Below are positions 6,744 through 12,852 of a DNA stretch of 17,548 nucleotides, one piece after another. The stretch spans positions 1 through 17,548 of the forward strand of contig CAZXLK010000019.1 in assembly GCA_964641775.1 (NCBI GenBank). The letters are read 5' to 3'. Numbering within the stretch: the stretch's first letter is position 1; each line of letters opens with the position of its first letter. The notes beneath the pieces are model-generated. The model did no database searches. It was given only the letters and a program-made list of their open reading frames with translations, and was not told where the DNA came from. The stretch comes from CAIPFQ01 sp964641775. GTDB taxonomy: Bacteria; Chlamydiota; Chlamydiia; Chlamydiales; SM23-39. A program made the translations under genes and the position numbers.

Positions 6744-7711
6744 ATCTTAATCTTTGGCAAATGATTGGACCTATCACCATGCTATCGGCATTTGCCTTAA
6801 TGGCTCATTTGCCAATAGGTAATTTCGATTTGGCAATGCTTGGCATTTTAGGCATCTACATTTCTGCAAGCTATCTGGCAAGAGGCTGCAGATTGGCCCT
6901 ATTTTTTCTGATTTTCTGGGGATTCATTGCTCACCTTTTATGGGAGTCCTCCCATTTTGTCCGTCTGGCGTTGGAGATGAATCTTGGGCTCTCTTTTATC
7001 ATCACAGCGCTTGGATTTGAGATGAAGGCCCAGGATCAAGGCCTTCTTGAGTCCAAGATCTCAACGCAAAAAGGGGTCATCCAAAATTTGGAAGATGAGA
7101 AATTGCAACTCAGTGAAGGTTTTGCATTAGCACATATGGACAATGAAAAAAAGTTGGAAGAGCTGCAAAAAAACTTTGATGAAACCTTATCTGAAAAATC
7201 GACCCTTGAGATTTTAAACGATGTCCTTCGGAAAACCAATGCAACGCATCTAAAAGAAAAAACCGAAATCCAAAAACAGATTCTCGAAGATCAAACGCAA
7301 TTTTTTTCCAAGATCCAAACTGCAGATTTTAAAATTCATGAACTCTCTCAACTTGAGCCTCTCTACAAACAGCTTAAGGGGCAATTTGAGGAAAAAACTC
7401 GTGTTCTTCATGAAACGAGAAGCTCACTTTTCAAACTAGAGACGGAGCTTCAAAGAATGAACATTGAAAAAGAACAAGAAGAGCCTCTTTTAGGCCCTCT
7501 CCATGCAGAAATTCGCCGTTTCGAAGAGGAAGTTGACCTTCTAACATCTGAAAACCAAGAGCTTCTTGAGCTTGTCACCCATCTTACAAATACCTTGCCA
7601 ATAGCGCAAAATAGAACGCCCCTTCCCAAAGTAAAATCAACTGTAAAAGAGACTCTTCGAGAAGCCCTCACTCCCAAAAAAAAGAAAAAAAAGAAACTCA
7701 TCCAAAAATAA
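6740..7711 (+). CDS. Membrane-anchored coiled-coil protein, unknown function
   Basis: The family is not recognised. The start overlaps the dipeptidase stop as ATGA (6740-6743), indicating coupled expression. The first ~95 residues are hydrophobic with about three to four membrane segments (roughly 8-25, 30-47, 51-68, 76-92). Residues ~100-285 are a long charged heptad-like coiled coil rich in Leu, Glu, Lys and Gln, without the membrane or enzyme motifs I would know. The tail ends in seven consecutive lysines (KKKKKKKLIQK), encoded by A-runs at about 7678-7695 that are prone to slippage. The layout resembles a membrane scaffold or tether with the coiled coil in the cytoplasm. It is the last gene of the 5150-7711 unit. 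Confidence 0.75.
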   Translation: MNLNLWQMIGPITMLSAFALMAHLPIGNFDLAMLGILGIYISASYLARGCRLALFFLIFWGFIAHLLWESSHFVRLALEMNLGLSFIITALGFEMKAQDQGLLESKISTQKGVIQNLEDEKLQLSEGFALAHMDNEKKLEELQKNFDETLSEKSTLEILNDVLRKTNATHLKEKTEIQKQILEDQTQFFSKIQTADFKIHELSQLEPLYKQLKGQFEEKTRVLHETRSSLFKLETELQRMNIEKEQEEPLLGPLHAEIRRFEEEVDLLTSENQELLELVTHLTNTLPIAQNRTPLPKVKSTVKETLREALTPKKKKKKKLIQK

Positions 7712-7717
7712 ATTTCT

Positions 7718-7800
7718 TCTCTGTGTTCTCGGTGTCCTCGGTGGTTTTTTCAGAAAACCAGGAAAAGTTTTAACCACAGAGAGCACAGAGTACACAGAGG
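7718..7800. repeat. CACAGAG-type inverted repeat between convergent genes
   Basis: The left arm 7718-7746 (CTCTGTGTTCTCGGTG...) is the imperfect reverse complement of the right arm 7772-7800 (AACCACAGAG...CACAGAG); I count 23 of 29 pairs, with a 25-base spacer. Each arm is itself a loose tandem of an ACACAGAG-like unit. It fills the gap between the coiled-coil gene (ends 7711) and map (ends 7816), where a bidirectional terminator would be expected. I recall similar CACAGAG intergenic repeats from unrelated bacteria, but have not checked this. Confidence 0.85.
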
Positions 7801-7815
7801 AAAAAGATTAGAAAT

Positions 7816-8685
7816 TTAGGGGAGAAGTGTGAGGATTTCGTAGCCGGTGTCGGTGATGAGGATGGTGTGTTCCCATTGCGCTGAGGGCTGGCCGTCTTTG
7901 GTGCGGACGGTCCATTTGTCTTTGAGGTCGACAACGCCTTCTCGTACGCCAGCATTGATCATGGGTTCGATGGTAAAAACCATCCCGGGGGCAAGGGGAA
8001 TTGCTGTCCGGTTTCTATGATGGGGAATTTCGGGAGGCTCATGGAAGGCAAGACCGATCCCATGCCCTACAAATTGATTGACTACAGAACAGCTGTGTTT
8101 TGACGCATAATTTTCAATGGCATTTCCAATATGCCAGATGGGGGCTCCGGGTAGGCAGGCCTCTATTGCTAGGTCGAGGCATTCATAAGAGACATCGACC
8201 ACCTTTTGTTTTTCAGCACTCACCTTGCCAATTGTGACCATTTTGCTGCAGTCGCCAAAATACCCATCTACAATCGAAGAGACGTCGATATTGATGATGT
8301 CTCCTTCCTGAAGGGGCCTGTCATCGGGAATCCCATGGCAGATCACTTCGTTTAAGGAAGTACAGATCGATTTTGGATAGGGGGGCGATCCATATCCCAA
8401 ATCGGCGGGGATCGCATTTGCTTCTTTATGAAGGCGCATCGAGAGGCTGTCTAATTCGTTGGTGGTGATCCCCTTTTTGGCAGCTTTGCATAGCGCATCT
8501 AAAATTTGGGCAGTCACTATGCAGGCCCTTTTGATTTTTTCAATTTGTTCAGGGGTTTTTAAGATGATCCCATACTCTTTTTTATACAGTTTGGCAAGAT
8601 TAGGAGTTCGGTCCTCATTGGGATAGTGGCATTTTTTCCATTTTGTGCCGCTTCCACACCAGCATGGGTCATTTCTTTGAATCAT
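7816..8685 (-). CDS. map: Type I methionine aminopeptidase with SEC-C zinc motif
   Basis: Map removes the initiator methionine from nascent proteins at the ribosome. The 289-residue protein begins with a SEC-C motif, CWCGSGTKWKKCH (Cys8, Cys10, Cys19, His20), an N-terminal zinc knuckle found in some MetAPs including, as I recall, the chlamydial one. The pita-bread domain has all expected residues: His117 in CHGIPDD, Asp134 and Asp145 in IDVSSIVDGYFGDCS, His208 in GHGIG, Glu240 in FTIEPMI and Glu272 in QWEHT. It begins 9 nt after the truA stop with no clear ribosome binding site, so coupling is likely. It is the final gene of the minus-strand unit ending at the inverted repeat. Confidence 0.96.
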   Translation of the reverse strand: MIQRNDPCWCGSGTKWKKCHYPNEDRTPNLAKLYKKEYGIILKTPEQIEKIKRACIVTAQILDALCKAAKKGITTNELDSLSMRLHKEANAIPADLGYGSPPYPKSICTSLNEVICHGIPDDRPLQEGDIINIDVSSIVDGYFGDCSKMVTIGKVSAEKQKVVDVSYECLDLAIEACLPGAPIWHIGNAIENYASKHSCSVVNQFVGHGIGLAFHEPPEIPHHRNRTAIPLAPGMVFTIEPMINAGVREGVVDLKDKWTVRTKDGQPSAQWEHTILITDTGYEILTLLP

Positions 8686-8694
8686 GAGAGGAGT

Positions 8695-9615
8695 TTAATA
8701 GAAAACATTGTAAAGAACAAGGCCGTGGGCAGGGGCAGTTATCCCTGCAAGGGCCCGAGTTTTGGATGCAAAAATTTCGGGAATGGAGTCTTCCTTCAAT
8801 TTGCCTGAGCCGATATAGACGAGGGTTCCGGCTATGTTTCTTGCCATTTTATAAAGAAATCTGTCGCCTCTGATGGCAAGGTTAAGCCGATTTTGATCCG
8901 GGATGATTCTGATTTCGGAAAGAGAGCAAATCGGATTCTCTTTTTTCTCATTGGCAAAGGAAGAAAAATCATGGGTTCCCAAAAATTTTTTTGAAGCCTT
9001 TTCCATTTTGGCAAGATCGAGAGGGTATTTGAAGTTCCAAGAATAGAGCCGATCCATGGGCATTTGAATGCCAAGACAAATGTGGTAATGGTATTCTTTT
9101 TCTTTTGCATCCAAAGTAGGGTGGAAATGGGAGATTTCTTCTAACTCATGGATCCGGATACATTCCGGCAAAATAGCATTCAATGCTCTTTTTAAAGCAT
9201 CTGGATCCCAAGATTTTTTCATACCGAAACAACCTGAAGAATCGGGAATTTGGCAAGGAGGCTCCTCAGAATTTTGATTCGGAGCGAGCGACCATTGCCG
9301 AGAGGCAAGGCGCGAGTGAGAATCGAAATTATGAGGTAAAGCCAACGCAGCCGGGGTCCCCAAAGACGCATCGTCTTTGGGGTAAGGCGCAGCCAAAAAC
9401 CGATTCTTCAGGTTGTTTTGGTATAAATCAAAAGAGACGACTTGTCCTTTTGCATGGACCCCTCGATCGGTTCTACTTGCAGCCTCCGGCAGCACTTTTT
9501 CTTTTGTGATTTGCAAAATGGCAATCTGCAGCTCTTCTTGGATGCTTGGGCCCATTTTGGTTTTTTGCCAGCCGAAATATCTACTGCCATCGTAGGAGAG
9601 AATTAATTTATACAT
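8695..9615 (-). CDS. truA: tRNA pseudouridine(38-40) synthase with a 68-residue in-frame insertion
   Basis: TruA converts uridines 38-40 in the anticodon stem to pseudouridine. Family marks: YDGSRYFGWQ at residues 8-17, catalytic Asp50 in SRTDRGVHAKGQVV, LNAILPECIRI at 145-155, the KEKEYHYHI strand at 171-179, and RFLYKMARNIAGTLVYIG at 252-269. At 306 residues it is well above the usual ~245-270. The excess is residues 65-132, between QVVSFDLY and KKSWDPDALKRALNAILP, encoded by a palindromic element at 9221-9424. Removing it joins the flanks at normal family spacing. The frame stays open through the element, so a full-length product is expected; the insertion falls in a loop after the catalytic strand. 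The start overlaps the marC stop by 8 nt. Confidence 0.93.
   Translation of the reverse strand: MYKLILSYDGSRYFGWQKTKMGPSIQEELQIAILQITKEKVLPEAASRTDRGVHAKGQVVSFDLYQNNLKNRFLAAPYPKDDASLGTPAALALPHNFDSHSRLASRQWSLAPNQNSEEPPCQIPDSSGCFGMKKSWDPDALKRALNAILPECIRIHELEEISHFHPTLDAKEKEYHYHICLGIQMPMDRLYSWNFKYPLDLAKMEKASKKFLGTHDFSSFANEKKENPICSLSEIRIIPDQNRLNLAIRGDRFLYKMARNIAGTLVYIGSGKLKEDSIPEIFASKTRALAGITAPAHGLVLYNVFY
9221..9424. mobile_element. Palindromic element inserted in frame within truA
   Basis: 204 bp, exactly 68 codons. The terminal inverted repeats are 25 bp with one mismatch: 9221-9245 (ATACCGAAACAACCTGAAGA...) and 9400-9424 (...CTTCAGGTTGTTTTGGTAT). Inside lie an imperfect inverted repeat pairing 9265-9299 with 9304-9335, and a perfect 11-bp stem CCCCAAAGACG (9358-9368) / CGTCTTTGGGG (9372-9382) with the loop CAT. 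It has no transposase gene and no clear target duplication. Both strands are open across it, so both ends read DSSGCFG on opposite strands. It behaves like a Rickettsia-type palindromic element; the family here is unknown to me. Confidence 0.8.
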
Positions 9616-10195
9616 TAATAAACGCTCTAATGCCGCTTAAAAACATTTGGATAGAGATTAAAGTTAAAATGAGTCCCATGAGCCGCTCTGTTGCTAAGAT
9701 CCCCTTTGTGCCTAAGACCGATTTAAGCCAAGAAGAAGAAATTAAAATCATAAGGGAAGCTGCCCATGCAATGATAATGGCTCCTAAACCGATCCACTCA
9801 TTCGATTGCTTGGCATAGATCATGACAGCTGCCAGCACTCCGGGCCCTGCAACCAAGGGGATCGCCAGTGGAACAATGAAAGGCTCAATAGCAGTATTAG
9901 GAATATGCTCATCCAGGCTATTGGAATGGGGAAAGATCATTTTCAAGCAAAGAAGAAATAAAATAATTCCTCCGCCAATTTGGATGGTTGATTGCTCCAC
10001 ATGCAAAAAGCGCATCAGGCCATTGCCAATGAAATTAAATATAATGATGATTCCAAGGGCAATAACGAGCTCGCGGATAATAATGATCCTTTGCCTTCTT
10101 GCCGGAATGCCCTTTAAAAAACTTAGGTAGAAGGGAATATTTCCCACAGGATCCATCAATAAAAATAATGAAAAGGCAATCGACAAGAGGGTCAT
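9608..10195 (-). CDS. MarC family integral membrane protein
   Basis: A 195-residue, largely hydrophobic protein with about six membrane segments. MarC-family signatures are MDPVGNIPFYL at residues 14-24, EPFIVPLAIPLVAGPG at about 104-119, and ERLMGLILTLISIQM near the C terminus. MarC/YhgN proteins are inner-membrane proteins with no established substrate; the old link to multiple antibiotic resistance is not well supported. It lies 31 nt after the PLD gene and overlaps truA by 8 nt. I recall a yhgN-map neighbourhood in Chlamydia, matching the marC-truA-map order here except for the added truA. The ribosome binding site is weak (GAG before AAAGC ATG). Confidence 0.88.
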   Translation of the reverse strand: MTLLSIAFSLFLLMDPVGNIPFYLSFLKGIPARRQRIIIIRELVIALGIIIIFNFIGNGLMRFLHVEQSTIQIGGGIILFLLCLKMIFPHSNSLDEHIPNTAIEPFIVPLAIPLVAGPGVLAAVMIYAKQSNEWIGLGAIIIAWAASLMILISSSWLKSVLGTKGILATERLMGLILTLISIQMFLSGIRAFINV

Positions 10196-10226
10196 GCTTT
10201 CTCTATAAAGTAAAGCCGGCCAATCG

Positions 10227-11279
10227 TCAAGATCCGAACTCCATATCTTTGGAAGTTACAAAAAGCCGTTTCCAAAGGTAATTGAGATACGATTTTTGTT
10301 CTTGATTGAGATGGTGCAGGATGATGAGAGAATCGCTATTTTTCGTAAAGGCGGCCTTTGTCCAATTGGCAGAGCCGGCAATGAGGGTTTGCTCGTCGAT
10401 CAAAACAAACTTATGATGTAACAGTTGAAGCCCTTGGCTATAGAGGACGTTAATTCCGGCATTTTTTAAAGCTGAAATCGTATGAGCTGAGGCTCCTAGT
10501 CCTGAGTGCAAATCAATGACAACAGTCACATCGATGCCCCGTTTGTGAGCCATGAGAAGCTCATCTGCTAACGTAGGATGGGTAAAAGTAAAAATGGCTG
10601 CCCGAATGCTTTTATTTGCACTTCGAAGAACCCTTTTCATTTCATAAAGGGCGTTGCCATTGGGATCGGGTAAAATCCATAGATCGACATCTTGCCCGCC
10701 AACAGGGGTTCGGATGTGGCCTGAGGAGTAGGGGACTTTTTGCTTGAGAAAGGCAGCAATTTTTTTGTTAGAGAATCCAATGACGAGATTGTCATGCATT
10801 CTTAAAGAATGGGGAGTCATATTTGCCGATCCCAAAAAAACCATCTCATCATCAAGAACGAGTACTTTATGATGCATGAAACCTAATTGCCGAATGGGAT
10901 GAAGAGTGCAGCCATCTAATAGCCTAATCAGATTTGGAGATCCTTTCGTATCATAATAAACGATAGGTTCCACATTTTGCTTGGCCTTATTACTCAACGC
11001 ATGGAGAATCGAAGAATCGGTAAGGCCGAACATGACCAGATAGATGGACCGTTTTGCCTTTTGGATGGCCTCCAAAAACGTTAATGTTAAATCTTGCTGG
11101 CATTGGTTTGAATAGAGCCTGGGCGGCTCGCCAAGCGTGGGAAGGGTGGGGGTTAAGGAGTGCCAAACAAACCAAATGGCAAAACAAACCAGAATCAGAA
11201 GGTAAAAGGCTATTGGAGAGTGTTTTTTCTGCTGTGGAAGAACGAGTACAGGTGCTGGAATTACCTTTTTTCTACCCAA
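10227..11279 (-). CDS. Membrane-anchored phospholipase D-family protein (two HKD motifs)
   Basis: A 350-residue protein with an N-terminal membrane anchor (residues ~23-39) and a tandem PLD domain. The HKD motifs are HHKVLVLD (His136, Lys138, Asp143, then GSANMT) and HHKFVLID (His288, Lys290, Asp295, then GSANWT). Both are complete, so it should be active on a phosphodiester: phospholipid, cardiolipin-type or nucleic acid cannot be told from sequence. It follows rpmB by 9 nt. The same rpmB-PLD neighbourhood occurs, as I recall, in Chlamydia (CT084-CT086 region). The start appears to be TTG at 11279 without a ribosome binding site; the next in-frame ATG is near residue 83, inside the first domain, so TTG with coupling to rpmB is the best guess. 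After the anchor the domain probably faces the periplasm. Confidence 0.87.
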   Translation of the reverse strand: MGRKKVIPAPVLVLPQQKKHSPIAFYLLILVCFAIWFVWHSLTPTLPTLGEPPRLYSNQCQQDLTLTFLEAIQKAKRSIYLVMFGLTDSSILHALSNKAKQNVEPIVYYDTKGSPNLIRLLDGCTLHPIRQLGFMHHKVLVLDDEMVFLGSANMTPHSLRMHDNLVIGFSNKKIAAFLKQKVPYSSGHIRTPVGGQDVDLWILPDPNGNALYEMKRVLRSANKSIRAAIFTFTHPTLADELLMAHKRGIDVTVVIDLHSGLGASAHTISALKNAGINVLYSQGLQLLHHKFVLIDEQTLIAGSANWTKAAFTKNSDSLIILHHLNQEQKSYLNYLWKRLFVTSKDMEFGS

Positions 11280-11288
11280 TGCAAGTGC

Positions 11289-11564
11289 TTACACTCGTTT
11301 TCCGGACTTCCTAATCTTTCGAAGGGCAGTCCCAATTCCATTCTTATCTATGGTCCTTAAAGCTGCAGCTGAAAGGCGGAGCTTCACAAACCGCTTAGTT
11401 TCAGGATCCCATAGTCTTTTTTCTAAAAGATTAGGTATAAATCTACGATTTGTACAACCTGTAATCTTTAAGCCGATCCCTTTTTTCTTCTTGGCAATCC
11501 CGCGGAGGGCATATTTGCGGCCAAAGCTTGGTTTTCTTCCGGTCAAAATGCAACTTCTTGGCAT
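11289..11564 (-). CDS. rpmB: 50S ribosomal protein bL28
   Basis: A 91-residue basic ribosomal protein starting MPRSCILTGRKPSFG, the normal bL28 N terminus, followed by RGIAKKKKGIGLK and RRFIPNLLEKRLW, which resemble chlamydial L28 more than the general bacterial form. SAAALRTIDKNG corresponds to the conserved C-terminal helix. The start is supported by AAGGA at 11577-11573, 8 nt upstream, and by a near-consensus promoter. It is the first gene of a probable five-gene unit rpmB-PLD-marC-truA-map with gaps or overlaps of 31 nt or less. Confidence 0.96.
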   Translation of the reverse strand: MPRSCILTGRKPSFGRKYALRGIAKKKKGIGLKITGCTNRRFIPNLLEKRLWDPETKRFVKLRLSAAALRTIDKNGIGTALRKIRKSGKRV

Positions 11565-11588
11565 AAAAATAATCCTTTTAAAGGGGAA

Positions 11589-11617
11589 ATCATAGCATCC
11601 ATCAAATTATCTGTAAA
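11589..11617 (-). promoter_or_regulatory. rpmB operon promoter
   Basis: On the minus strand TTTACA (11617-11612) and TATGAT (11594-11589) are separated by exactly 17 bp, each matching five of six consensus bases. It lies just upstream of the rpmB ribosome binding site and just downstream of the hexanucleotide repeat at 11628-11677. Confidence 0.6.
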
Positions 11618-11627
11618 TACCTAAAAA

Positions 11628-11677
11628 CCCGTGCCCGATCCCGATACCGTGCCCGATACCGATACCGATACCGTGCC
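11628..11677. repeat. Second hexanucleotide repeat tract (GATACC/GTGCCC)
   Basis: The plus strand here reads as tandem GATACC units with GTGCCC and GATCCC variants (for example CCGATACCGATACCGATACC). On the minus strand this is GGTATC with GGGCAC and GGGATC, the same family as the tract at 121-217. It sits between divergent rpmB and the small membrane protein gene, directly upstream of the rpmB promoter. TATTTATTAG follows soon after on the plus strand in both tracts (229-238 and 11680-11689). Confidence 0.8.
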
Positions 11678-11773
11678 TTTATTTATTAGCTCTAAGCCCT
11701 ACACCCCAAATCATTTGAAAAAACATTATTAAAAAAATTATTAGTATGCTAAGTTAAAGCTGTGAGGTGAGTT

Positions 11774-11959
11774 ATGAAGACAGTTAGAGTGTTGTCGGTC
11801 ATTGGCTTGGCAGCTTATTTGGTTTTTAATGGCTTATTCAACTTGGGCGAAATGGATTCTCCAACAATCCGAGCAGCAATTGGGCTCTTAGGATTGATTT
11901 CTGGAGCTTTAATGTTCATTTCTCTCGGCCATTGGATCAATATCAAAAAAGAAAGGTAA
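11774..11959 (+). CDS. Small two-helix membrane protein, copy 1
   Basis: A 61-residue protein with two hydrophobic segments (about residues 5-25 and 33-53) joined by a short loop containing Asp28 and Pro30, ending in a basic tail (NIKKER). The family is not recognised. It is supported as a real gene by a paralogue at 12141: about 32 of 60 positions are identical, including MK-VRVLSVIG, YLV, AIGL-GL and LMF-SL, with the differences mostly conservative. AGGTGA at 11765-11770 sits just before the ATG, in the shared sequence TGTGAGGTG. Two hairpins follow (11951-11971 and 11980-12012). Function unknown; a hydrophobic hairpin protein of this size could modulate a membrane or a membrane complex. 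Confidence 0.75.
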   Translation: MKTVRVLSVIGLAAYLVFNGLFNLGEMDSPTIRAAIGLLGLISGALMFISLGHWINIKKER

Positions 11960-12012
11960 ACAATACCTTTCGAGGATGAGGGCGATTACGGAAGGGTTTA
12001 TTCCAGTCGCCC
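11951..12012 (+). other. Two hairpins between the small membrane protein genes
   Basis: GAAAGGT (11951-11957) / ACCTTTC (11965-11971) is a 7-bp stem spanning the stop codon. A larger stem pairs GGGCGA (11980-11985) with TCGCCC (12007-12012) and continues inward through GGAA/TTCC with a two-base bulge. Neither is followed directly by a T-run, so they are not classic terminators; a T-rich stretch begins only at about 12043. They may be attenuation or mRNA-stability structures. The remaining gap to 12140 shows nothing else. Confidence 0.4.
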
Positions 12013-12140
12013 AAAGCCGTCTCCATTGGGATCGTTCTCTATTTCTATTTTTTCGTTTTTTTTCTTTCCAACTCTCAATAAAAAAAGCCCTTTATTAAAA
12101 AAAAGTTTATTTGTTACAGTGATGTATGTGAGGTGTTCAT

Positions 12141-12323
12141 ATGAAACTAGTCAGAGTATTGTCTGTTATTGGAATCGCAGGTTATTTAGTACTAGATGGA
12201 TTATATGGTTTTTCGGGAGCAGATAACCCACTGGTTTATTCTGCTATAGGATTAGTAGGTCTGGTTGCGGGAACTCTTATGTTTGTTTCTCTTGCTCTCT
12301 GGGCTGATCCGAGAAATGAGTAG
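12141..12323 (+). CDS. Small two-helix membrane protein, copy 2
   Basis: A 60-residue paralogue of the preceding small protein, with hydrophobic segments at about residues 5-25 and 33-52, an acidic loop with Asp28 and Pro30, and a short charged tail (ADPRNE). The ribosome binding site GAGGTG (12130-12135) lies in the same TGTGAGGTG context as copy 1, so the duplication included the translation signal. A longer overlapping frame from 12026 reads low-complexity Phe/Lys sequence and is rejected. The two copies probably arose by tandem duplication and then diverged under selection for the same hydrophobic pattern. Function unknown. Confidence 0.75.
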   Translation: MKLVRVLSVIGIAGYLVLDGLYGFSGADNPLVYSAIGLVGLVAGTLMFVSLALWADPRNE

Positions 12324-12357
12324 TCATATATCTATCCTTCTACCTTGATCGGGGCCG

Positions 12358-12852
12358 CTATTTTGGAGCGGCGCCCGAACTTTTAATAGGGGCAGCAGGA
12401 GAGACTGGCAGAGGAGTTGGCGTTGCAGCACCCGGAATTCTCTCAACTTTTCTTGCCAAGATCGATGAGCCGGAGACCTGGTTCGTAAGCTTATAAGTGT
12501 AAAAGGGATTTGAGCTTTGAGTCACTATGATTTCAACAGGGGTGATCCATCCTTGTGCAATAGGGACATCTTCGGGACGGACATTATACATAGTGCCATC
12601 GCTTAAGCGCAAATATTGGCTATTTTGAATATTCTCAGAAAGGGTAGGTTGGGCAGGTTTCATTGGAACTACGGCCGTAGTTGGGGGGGGAGTTGGCGGT
12701 GTATTCTGGTATTTTGCATCAATCCAATCTTGCAAGGCTCCTTTTTCTTTATCTGTCAGCTTATAGACTCCGGTATTTCTCTTATCTTGATCTGTCATAT
12801 CGGTATCTAGCATCGCAGTACCTAGAAGTAGAGCAAAAAGATGCAGCATCAT
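12358..12852 (-). CDS. Small secreted proline-rich protein, unknown function
   Basis: A 164-residue protein starting with a short hydrophobic segment (residues 2-15) that could be a signal peptide or anchor. It then has a conserved-looking YKLTDKEKGALQDWIDAKY segment (30-48), a Pro/Thr-rich linker (50-72), a compact part with LRLSDGTMYNV (about 81-91) and PIAQGWITPVEI (97-108), and a Pro/Ala-rich tail. The family is not recognised. Its start overlaps the stop of the upstream transglutaminase-like gene as ATGA (12852-12849), so the two are co-expressed and probably act in the same compartment. The linker is encoded by eight consecutive C on the coding strand (12690-12683), a possible slippage site. 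A GC-rich imperfect hairpin at 12352-12376 overlaps the stop. Confidence 0.7.
   Translation of the reverse strand: MMLHLFALLLGTAMLDTDMTDQDKRNTGVYKLTDKEKGALQDWIDAKYQNTPPTPPPTTAVVPMKPAQPTLSENIQNSQYLRLSDGTMYNVRPEDVPIAQGWITPVEIIVTQSSNPFYTYKLTNQVSGSSILARKVERIPGAATPTPLPVSPAAPIKSSGAAPK
12683..12690 (-). repeat. Homopolymer C8 tract in coding sequence
   Basis: Eight consecutive G on the plus strand (C on the coding strand) encode Pro55-Pro57 of the small secreted protein. A length change of one base would shift the frame and remove about two thirds of the product. Right beside it, at 12667-12682, is the perfect 16-bp palindrome AACTACGGCCGTAGTT. Confidence 0.8.

Noticed and set aside
9183..9509. Plus-strand open frame of 108 codons across the truA insertion
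   Set aside because: It is open because the palindromic element is open on both strands; it repeats the DSSGCFG ending from the inverted repeat and lies antisense to conserved truA. No ribosome binding site or known protein pattern.
9600..9615. Target site duplication flanking the truA element
   Set aside because: I compared the bases outside 9221 and 9424 and found no convincing duplicated target, so the insertion mechanism is left open.
12026..12226. Plus-strand frame overlapping the second small membrane gene
   Set aside because: Low-complexity Phe/Lys translation; the frame at 12141 has a paralogue and a matching ribosome binding site.
12352..12376. GC-rich hairpin as a terminator between convergent genes
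   Set aside because: The stem needs a bulge and there is no T-run on either strand, so it is mentioned only with the neighbouring gene.
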